Below the pieces are notes generated by a model. That model had not been told where the DNA came from. It did no database searches and saw only the letters and a program-made list of their open reading frames with translations. A DNA stretch of 64,000 nt, taken from positions 5,270,001-5,334,000 of the forward strand of contig NZ_CP088952.1 of the NCBI RefSeq assembly GCF_021165955.1. The letters are read 5' to 3'. The position numbers were made by a program, and so were the translations under genes. Every line of letters begins with the position of its first letter. Positions within the stretch are counted from its first letter, which is position 1. Below are positions 58,520 through 64,000 of this stretch, piece by piece. The stretch comes from Massilia endophytica. Its GTDB lineage: Bacteria > Pseudomonadota > Gammaproteobacteria > Burkholderiales > Burkholderiaceae_D.

Positions 58520-59668
58520 ATGGCAATGGTCCCTTCCTCTTTCCGCGCCCGCCGCATCCTGGCCCTGGGCGCCATCACCGTAGCGCTGCATTACGCGACC
58601 ATTGACTGGCTGGCCGGCCGCATCGGGGTTCAGCAAGCGGAGCAGCACCCCCTGCCGGTGGCGGCGCAGATCCGCATGACCCAGCCCGCACCGCCTGCGC
58701 CAGCCGCGCCGCCCGCGCCTGTGCCCGAGAAGCGCGCGGCCGCGCCCAAACCCAAGCCGGTGCGCAAGGCGGCTCCACCACCTGCGCCGGCGCCCGAGCC
58801 GGCGGAAGGCGACACGGGAAGCGCAGCCCTGGCGGCGGGAGCGCCGGAGGGCACGCCGGGTGCCGAAGCCGCCGCGGCCGAGTCCTCGGCGCCTGCCGAG
58901 CCGGCGCCGCAGGAGCAAGCTGGCGCTGCTCCCGCCGCGCCCCCGGTAAAATCCGCGCAGCCCAATGCGGCCGAACCGGGGCCGGACGGCGTGCGCCGCT
59001 TCAATGTCAACCTTCCGCCGTCTGCCGCGTTCGAACTGGAAGTGAAGCGCAAGGATGCCGATGGCACCAACTGGACCGGCGTGGCCGACATGCGCTGGGA
59101 AACGGACGGCAGCAGGTACAAGGTGGGCCTGGAAGTGGGCATCAGCATGCTGATCACGCGAATCAGCCTGCTCACGCTGAACAGCGAGGGCATTGTGGAC
59201 GACAACGGCATCGCGCCGCTCACCATGATGGAGAAGCGCCGCAGCCGGTCCGCGACCAGGACGCACTTCAACCAGGACGAGAAGCGCATCACCTTCTCGG
59301 CCAGCACGGCCAGCGCGCAGCTGCTGCCGGGCGCGCAGGACAAGGCCACGGTGCCCTTCCAGCTGGCCGCCATCGGCCGCGCGGACGTGAACCAGTTCGC
59401 GGGCGATATCGACATCCAGGTGGGGGAGGACCGCAATGCCGCCATCTACCGCTTCCAGCTGGTGGGCGAAGAGGAGATCGAAACGAAGATGGGCAAGCTG
59501 GTGACGATGCGCCTGGCGCGCCCGCCGCGCCCCGGCAGTTATAACGCGCGCCTGGATATCTGGCTGGCGCCAGGCCTGGACTGGTATCCGGTCCAGATCA
59601 GGAATACGGAAGGCAGCGGCGCCGTGACCACGCAGACGGTGACGAAGATCGTGGCCGCGCCACAATAA
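58520..59668 (+). CDS. DUF3108 envelope protein with Pro/Ala linker
   Basis: 382 residues. An N-terminal hydrophobic segment (ILALGAITVALHYATIDWLA) is a signal anchor. A long Pro/Ala/Lys-rich stretch follows at about 55-130 (PAPPAPAAPPAPVP, KPKPVRKAAPPPAP), as in TonB-like spanning linkers. The C-terminal 220 residues are the DUF3108 beta domain (GVADMRWETDGSRYKVGLEVG, later LDIWLAPGLDWYPVQI). It would span from inner membrane into the periplasm. TACACT ends 6 bases before the ATG without a ribosome site, so it may be leaderless. A second DUF3108 gene follows after 11 bases. Confidence 0.88.
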   Translation: MAMVPSSFRARRILALGAITVALHYATIDWLAGRIGVQQAEQHPLPVAAQIRMTQPAPPAPAAPPAPVPEKRAAAPKPKPVRKAAPPPAPAPEPAEGDTGSAALAAGAPEGTPGAEAAAAESSAPAEPAPQEQAGAAPAAPPVKSAQPNAAEPGPDGVRRFNVNLPPSAAFELEVKRKDADGTNWTGVADMRWETDGSRYKVGLEVGISMLITRISLLTLNSEGIVDDNGIAPLTMMEKRRSRSATRTHFNQDEKRITFSASTASAQLLPGAQDKATVPFQLAAIGRADVNQFAGDIDIQVGEDRNAAIYRFQLVGEEEIETKMGKLVTMRLARPPRPGSYNARLDIWLAPGLDWYPVQIRNTEGSGAVTTQTVTKIVAAPQ

Positions 59669-59679
59669 GGAACAGCAGA

Positions 59680-60405
59680 ATGACATTGACGAAAACCGCC
59701 GTACTCGCCGTACTGTGCCTGGGCACGGCCGCCATGGCCGCGGACCGGCACCCCTTCAGCCTTCCGCCGTCGGCGGACCTCAGTTATTCCGTGAAGGCCA
59801 GCACCCACGGCCTGCCTCTTAGCGGCACGGGCACCGTGAGCTGGCGCCAGGGCGACGGCAAATACTCGCTGCTCACCGAAGCGCGCTCCGGCCTGTTCGG
59901 CAAGGTGCTCGAACACCGCAGCGAGGGCAGCATCGACGAATACGGCCTGGCCCCGGCCACCTATTTCGAGAAGCGCATCCGCAAATCGGCCACCACCACC
60001 ACCTTCCGGCGCGACGCGGGTGTGGTGGAATTCTCGGGCGGGGACAAGGAAGTCCCGCTCAAGGGCGGGGAGCAGGACCGCAGCAGTGCGCCCTGGCAGC
60101 TGGCCGCCATGGCCCGCAAGTCGCCGGAAAAGTTCAAGCCCGGCAGCGAGTGGTCCTTCATGGTGGCGGGCCGCCGCGACGCCGAGCCCTGGGTGTTCAA
60201 AGTTGTTGGTACGGAAACCCTCGAAACAGGCATGGGCGAGGTGAAAGCCCTGCATTTCAGCAAGGCGCCGCCCAAAAACAACAAGGGCCAGCAGGTGGAC
60301 CTGTGGCTTGCCCCCTCCCTCGACTGGTATCCCGTGCGCATCCTCTTCATGGAGGAGGACGGGGATTCCTTCGACCAGCAACTGGAGAAAGTTGCAAAGA
60401 AGTAA
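59680..60405 (+). CDS. DUF3108 periplasmic protein
   Basis: 241 residues with a Sec signal (MTLTKTAVLAVLCLGTAAMA). The mature part is one DUF3108 domain: FSLPPSADLSYSVKASTHGLPLSGTGTVSW, GLAPATYFEKRIRKSATTTTF and VDLWLAPSLDWYPVRILFMEEDG. It parallels the C-terminal domain of the upstream gene, so the two come from duplication. Predicted periplasmic or outer-membrane-associated; function unknown. Confidence 0.9.
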   Translation: MTLTKTAVLAVLCLGTAAMAADRHPFSLPPSADLSYSVKASTHGLPLSGTGTVSWRQGDGKYSLLTEARSGLFGKVLEHRSEGSIDEYGLAPATYFEKRIRKSATTTTFRRDAGVVEFSGGDKEVPLKGGEQDRSSAPWQLAAMARKSPEKFKPGSEWSFMVAGRRDAEPWVFKVVGTETLETGMGEVKALHFSKAPPKNNKGQQVDLWLAPSLDWYPVRILFMEEDGDSFDQQLEKVAKK

Positions 60406-60435
60406 CACATTCGAGGCTGGGAATGGACCCGGAGC

Positions 60436-60444
60436 TGGTATACT
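60436..60444 (+). promoter_or_regulatory. Extended -10 promoter of the SMC-complex operon
   Basis: TGGTATACT is an extended -10 (TGn plus TATACT) 69 bases before the first gene of the operon. No good -35 is present, consistent with an extended -10 promoter. GGAG precedes the ATG at 60513. Confidence 0.55.
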
Positions 60445-60512
60445 GACGCCCCCGCCTGGCATCGTGAGATGATGTCAAACTTGCACCAGTCGGGCCAGCC
60501 TACCGGAGTCCA

Positions 60513-61877
60513 ATGAACATCATGGCAAGCGCAGCAGCCGCTGCGGACCACAACCCGAGCGTGCAGGAGCAGCAGGACGCCCTGCAGGCGCACTTCCAGC
60601 CCCACATATCGGCAGACGAGATCGAGCAGGTATACCACCTGAAGCGCGCCCAGCCGTTGCTGCAGGTCTTTACCGCCCTGTTCCATGGCGGTTTCGAAGG
60701 CGTGCTGGTGCGTCTGCTCGTGCTGCGCGAACTGGCCAACGACCCGAGCGTGTCCGCCTTCTCCCGCGCGGACATCAACACCCGCCTGGCCTACCTGCTG
60801 CCCGAAAGCCTGGAAACGGTGCTGAACCGCCTGCGCTCGAACGGCCTGCTGGCCTGGGATGCGCAGCAGGGCGTCTACCGCGTGACGCCGATGGCGCGCA
60901 ATGTGCTCTCCGCCATCGACGGCCTGCTGGCACTGGGCCAGGACGAGGACGAAGCCGACATGGGCTTCCTGCTGTCGCAGGTGGCGGGCGCCCAGGCCGT
61001 GGGCGGCATCACCGCCGAACAGCTGCAGCACCTGCTGGGCCGCCTGGTGGACCTGACCGAAGAATTCCGCGACGCGATTGCGTCCGGCTCCGAATTCCGC
61101 CTGCGCGAATCGCAGGCCAAGTGGCACCAGGCCTGCGACTGGGTGGAGAAGGGCAGCGAGATCCTGCGCGCCATCACCAGCGACGAGAATGCGGACAGCG
61201 CCACCCACCGCGCCGCCCAGGCCATCGGCCGCGCCCAGAGCGCGCTGCTGAACATGCAGGGCATGTTCTCGCGCGCCCTGAACCAGATCGAGCGCCAGCG
61301 CGTGCACCTCGGCCAGTCCGGCCTCTCCACCACCGACATCAAGCGCTGGCTGCTGGCGCATGAAGACCTGGCCTCCCTGGCGGAAGACGCCATCGACCAG
61401 CCGGTGAAGCCCCTCTTCATCACGCCCGCCGAAATGATCGACGTGGCGGAGACCGAGCTGCTGGCCGAACGCGCGGGCGCCATCGGCAACGGCCTGCCTG
61501 CGGGCCAGGACGCGCCCACCACCATCAACGACACGCCCGCCATGCAGAAGGAACTGGACGACTGGCTTGCCCGCCTCTCGGACTTCGCAAACCTGAACAA
61601 CTTCCCCAGCATCGCCGAGGAGTCGCCGAAAGAGATTCCGGTGCACGACTCGCTGCTGCCCGCGAGCTTCGCCGTGGCGTCCTACCGCGCCTCGCTGCTG
61701 CCGCTGCTGGGCGATGCCGCCGAGGCAAGCCTGCAAGGCGCCACCGCCGAACTGGCGCGCCTGCCTCTCACCTTTACGCCGAGCGACACCATGGTCAAGC
61801 TGCCCGATCTCGAAGTGGCCGCCATGAGCATGGCCTCCCTCTCACTGAACCTGGAAAGCGGCAAGGCCGATGAATGA
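60513..61877 (+). CDS. MksF/MukF-like kleisin subunit of an SMC complex
   Basis: 454 residues. The N-terminal region has a winged-helix layout (RADINTRLAYLLPESLETVLNRLRSNGLLAWDAQQGVYRVTPMARNVL in pieces), as in MukF/MksF and Wadjet JetA. The middle is helical with an FRLRESQAKWHQACDWVEKGSEILRAI region. The C-terminal part, with DDWLARLSDFANLNNFPS, could contact the SMC head. Its end overlaps the next gene by 8 bases, and an SMC ATPase gene is third. The F-E-B gene order is the main ground for the call; sequence identity alone is weak. Confidence 0.72.
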   Translation: MNIMASAAAAADHNPSVQEQQDALQAHFQPHISADEIEQVYHLKRAQPLLQVFTALFHGGFEGVLVRLLVLRELANDPSVSAFSRADINTRLAYLLPESLETVLNRLRSNGLLAWDAQQGVYRVTPMARNVLSAIDGLLALGQDEDEADMGFLLSQVAGAQAVGGITAEQLQHLLGRLVDLTEEFRDAIASGSEFRLRESQAKWHQACDWVEKGSEILRAITSDENADSATHRAAQAIGRAQSALLNMQGMFSRALNQIERQRVHLGQSGLSTTDIKRWLLAHEDLASLAEDAIDQPVKPLFITPAEMIDVAETELLAERAGAIGNGLPAGQDAPTTINDTPAMQKELDDWLARLSDFANLNNFPSIAEESPKEIPVHDSLLPASFAVASYRASLLPLLGDAAEASLQGATAELARLPLTFTPSDTMVKLPDLEVAAMSMASLSLNLESGKADE

Positions 61878-62601
61878 CGATTCCCAAATCCTGATCGCGC
61901 GTCTGCTCACGCACCAGACGCTGCGCCGCGACGACAAGCTCGTGAAGCGCGCCCTGTCGGACGAGCAGTTCCGCGCCGAAGTGGACGCGCGCCTGCTGGC
62001 CACCGGCATGAAGCTGCTCGACAATGTCTATGCCGACCACGTGACCCTGGCCCTGCACCGCGCCATCGAACCGAAGATCTTCGGCGCGCGCGACGTATGG
62101 CAGAACAATAACTTCGGCCTGGCCCGCGACGGCGTGGCCCTGCTCGTGGTGCTGTGGGCGCTCATCATCCTGCCCAAGCGCGAGCGCCAGGAAACCCACC
62201 AGCAGGCCGAGGACGACCAGAACGACATGTTCGGCAAGGAGAAGCCCGTGCCGCGTGCCGAGGACACCTCCATCGGCATTCCCTACAAGGCGCTGCTGGC
62301 CGACTTCGGCGACAAGCTGGGCAAGAAGACCCGCCTGGACATGAACCTCGGCATCCTCTCGCGCCTGGGCTTCATCGAACGCCGCGGCGACATCCTGCTC
62401 GAAGGCCCGCTATTGGACCTGCTGATGGATACCGACCTGCTGAAGGAGCGCATCATCAACGGCGCCCTGGCCGACGTGTTCAAGCGCGCGCCCGCGCAGG
62501 TCGTGCACATTCCGCGCGCCGTGCTGGCCGAAGCCGCCGCCGCCAACGATGCCGCCGACACCGAAGGCGAGCCGTCCACCGAACCCCCGACCGAAGGCTG
62601 A
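61870..62601 (+). CDS. MksE/MukE-like KITE subunit of an SMC complex
   Basis: 243 residues. It looks like tandem winged-helix modules: NDDSQILIARLLTHQTLRRDDKLVKRALSDEQFRAEVDARLLATGMKLLDN, then RDGVALLVVLWALIILPKRE, and IPYKALLADFGDKLGKKTRLDMNLGILSRLGFIERRGDILLEGPL, a typical wing. The tail is Glu/Thr/Pro-rich. Size and fold fit MukE/MksE (JetB). It overlaps the kleisin gene by 8 bases and is 3 bases before the SMC gene, so the three are co-translated in fixed ratio. Confidence 0.75.
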   Translation: MNDDSQILIARLLTHQTLRRDDKLVKRALSDEQFRAEVDARLLATGMKLLDNVYADHVTLALHRAIEPKIFGARDVWQNNNFGLARDGVALLVVLWALIILPKRERQETHQQAEDDQNDMFGKEKPVPRAEDTSIGIPYKALLADFGDKLGKKTRLDMNLGILSRLGFIERRGDILLEGPLLDLLMDTDLLKERIINGALADVFKRAPAQVVHIPRAVLAEAAAANDAADTEGEPSTEPPTEG

Positions 62602-62604
62602 TCC

Positions 62605-64000
62605 ATGTTCCATATCAAATCGCTCGAACTGGTCCACTGGGATTACTGGCAGCGCATCAAGAATATTCCTCTCGATGCGAAGATCATCACCATCGCCGGC
62701 CAGAACGGCAGCGGCAAGACCACGCTGCTGGACGCGCTGCGCACCCTGTTCGGCCTGGACTGCTCGATGGGCCGCACCTACAAGCACTATGCGCGCCACT
62801 CCGGCCAGCAGACGGCATGGCTGCGCGCCGTGGTGGACAACCGCGCCGTGGGCAAGCAGCTCTCCAACCGCCCCTTCCGCAGCAGCGGCTTCTTCGCCGA
62901 CGATGAAGTGACCCTGTTCTGCCAGATCCAGAAGAACGGCGGCGACTGGAAGCGCCAGTACCTCATGCGGCCGGGGAATATCGAGATCGAGGAAGTGACC
63001 GAAGCCACCGACTGGCTGGGCGTGGAGAACTACCGCAAGCGCCTCGCCAATGCAGGCCTCTCGCCCGCGATGGCGAAAGTGCTGGCGCTGGAGCAGGGCG
63101 AAACGGACAAGCTGTGCGAATACGCCCCGCGCCAGTTGCTGGACCTCGTGTTCCAGGTCTTCGGCGACAAGGAGGTGCTGGACGCCTACGACGAAGCCAA
63201 GCGCCACCAGCGCGACACGGAAGAAGAGCTGAAGCGCTTCGAGGCGGAGCTGGAATCGTCCAGGACCAACCTGGAAGGCCTGCGCCTGCGCGTGGCCAAC
63301 TACCACCAGTGGGAAACGCTGCACAAGGAACGCCGCAACCTGCAGGAGGAAGTGCTGCCTTCCCTCGAATACCATGAGGCGCGCGAGAAGGCCAACAACA
63401 CCAGCCGCCAGCTGCGCGAAGCGCGCAAGCCCCTGGCCCAGGCCGACCAGCTGCTGGACGAAAAGCGCAAGGAAGTGGCGCGCCAGGCCAAGGCCCTGAA
63501 GGATGCGCAGGAACAGGAAACCCTGCTGGAGCAGGAATCCACGGCCCTGCAAAGCCGCCTGTCGCAACTGAACGCGAAACTGAAGCCGCTGGACAGCCTG
63601 ATCGAACAGAAGGCCCGCCTGCAGAAGCTCGCCGCCGAATCCGGCGCGGACATCGCGGACGTGGCCAAGCAGCTGGAAGAGAAGGAAGCCGAGCTGGCGA
63701 AGCTGCGCGCGGCGCGCGACGCCGTGTCCACCCGCATCGCGGGCGACAAGGCCACCATCTCCGCGCTGCAAGGCAAGACCTCCATGCCGGAGCCGGACAA
63801 CGTGCGCGCCATGCGCCGCGCCTTGAACGACGCGAACATTCCGCACGCCATGCTGTCGGATATCGTGGAAGTCACCGATCCGAAATGGCAGGGCGCCGTT
63901 GAAGGCGTGCTGGGAGGCTACGCCTCCGTGGTGCTGCTGGAACGCGCCAGCGATGCCTCCGCCGCCTACCGCCTGGCCGAGAAGGAGCGCTACCGCCACT
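62605..64000 (+). CDS. SMC-like ATPase, MksB/MukB/JetC type (partial, cut by window end)
   Basis: The first 465 residues are visible; the frame is open to the window edge. The N-terminal head contains Walker A G32-Q-N-G-S-G-K38-T39, in IITIAGQNGSGKTTLLDALR. A Q-loop-like region follows in VLALEQGETDKLCEYAPRQLLDLVFQVFGD, where the loading-type Q/E site sits. From about residue 190 a long coiled coil starts (RHQRDTEEELKRFEAELESSRTNLEG and on). Near residues 415-445 a break in the coil, MLSDIVEVTDPKWQGAVEGVLGG in pieces, resembles a hinge entry. It would entrap and move DNA with the two preceding subunits. Whether a nuclease subunit (JetD/MksG) follows cannot be seen. Confidence 0.85.
   Translation, partial: MFHIKSLELVHWDYWQRIKNIPLDAKIITIAGQNGSGKTTLLDALRTLFGLDCSMGRTYKHYARHSGQQTAWLRAVVDNRAVGKQLSNRPFRSSGFFADDEVTLFCQIQKNGGDWKRQYLMRPGNIEIEEVTEATDWLGVENYRKRLANAGLSPAMAKVLALEQGETDKLCEYAPRQLLDLVFQVFGDKEVLDAYDEAKRHQRDTEEELKRFEAELESSRTNLEGLRLRVANYHQWETLHKERRNLQEEVLPSLEYHEAREKANNTSRQLREARKPLAQADQLLDEKRKEVARQAKALKDAQEQETLLEQESTALQSRLSQLNAKLKPLDSLIEQKARLQKLAAESGADIADVAKQLEEKEAELAKLRAARDAVSTRIAGDKATISALQGKTSMPEPDNVRAMRRALNDANIPHAMLSDIVEVTDPKWQGAVEGVLGGYASVVLLERASDASAAYRLAEKERYRH

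Noticed and set aside
1..64000. CRISPR arrays, tRNA or rRNA genes, insertion sequences, prophage or integrase genes
   Set aside because: No regularly spaced direct repeats, cloverleaf-like segments, rRNA blocks, transposase or integrase motifs were seen on reading through. A dedicated tRNA or IS search was not possible.

Overview
The window is a GC-rich, densely coded stretch of a bacterial chromosome. Gene content and order point to Burkholderiales, most likely Oxalobacteraceae of the Massilia/Duganella/Telluria kind. The signs are the HIT - DUF971 - ubiE - Tim44-like - ubiJ - ubiB order, FmdB - DUF502 - aspS - nudB, a PhaM-type granule protein, and GGGGTCTGTCCCC-type intergenic palindromes. 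The genus assignment is inference from recognised families, not from a search.

Layout. 0-13.5 kb is housekeeping: the end of a large oxidoreductase-like gene, HIT and DUF971 proteins, the ubiquinone genes ubiE/ubiJ/ubiB with a Tim44-like gene among them, a TPMT-type methyltransferase, FmdB, DUF502, aspS-nudB, a small DUF4160/DUF2442 pair, a YbhP-like phosphodiesterase with clsB, and an Hsp15-like S4 protein. 13.6-21.2 kb is a fatty-acid beta-oxidation cluster (acyl-CoA dehydrogenase, 3-hydroxyacyl-CoA dehydrogenase/enoyl-CoA hydratase fusion, hotdog thioesterase, thiolase, enoyl-CoA hydratase). It is led by a TetR-family regulator whose promoter carries a palindrome.

21.2-33.5 kb is the most unusual part. 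An AT-rich intergenic region separates a divergent DUF3238-like gene from two giant co-directional genes (2281 and 1514 residues) that I cannot assign to any characterised family. The first has a Tat-like twin-arginine segment, a long Ala-rich helical middle and a Gly-rich beta C-terminus. I regard this pair as the best candidate for an undescribed system.

33.5-49.7 kb is accessory and regulatory: a Crp/Fnr regulator with a SnoaL-like protein, a TPR-methyltransferase, an 1101-residue XRE-ATPase-TPR regulator, and a bulb-lectin protein with an aerolysin-like C-terminal half. Next come PnuC and a BlaI - M56 peptidase/TonB - TonB-dependent receptor - SIMPL operon preceded by two matching BlaI-type operators. 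After these lie a lone receiver protein, an HxlR regulator, an ECF sigma/anti-sigma/COG4315 operon with a matching ECF-type promoter, and a DUF4142 exported protein. 49.8-60.4 kb holds a TPR-GAF-GGDEF diguanylate cyclase, OsmC, tag, an mnmC whose methyltransferase half looks degenerate, a small histidine kinase with a receiver-TPR partner, PhaM and two tandem DUF3108 proteins. From 60.5 kb to the window edge runs a three-gene SMC complex of MksF-MksE-MksB (MukFEB/Wadjet-like) order, with the SMC gene cut by the window end.

No tRNA, rRNA, CRISPR array, insertion sequence or prophage was recognised. No stretch longer than 300 bases lacks a gene; the longest gaps (about 190-260 bases at 7014-7242, 13534-13722, 21852-22108 and 46289-46546) are described as repeats or regulatory regions.
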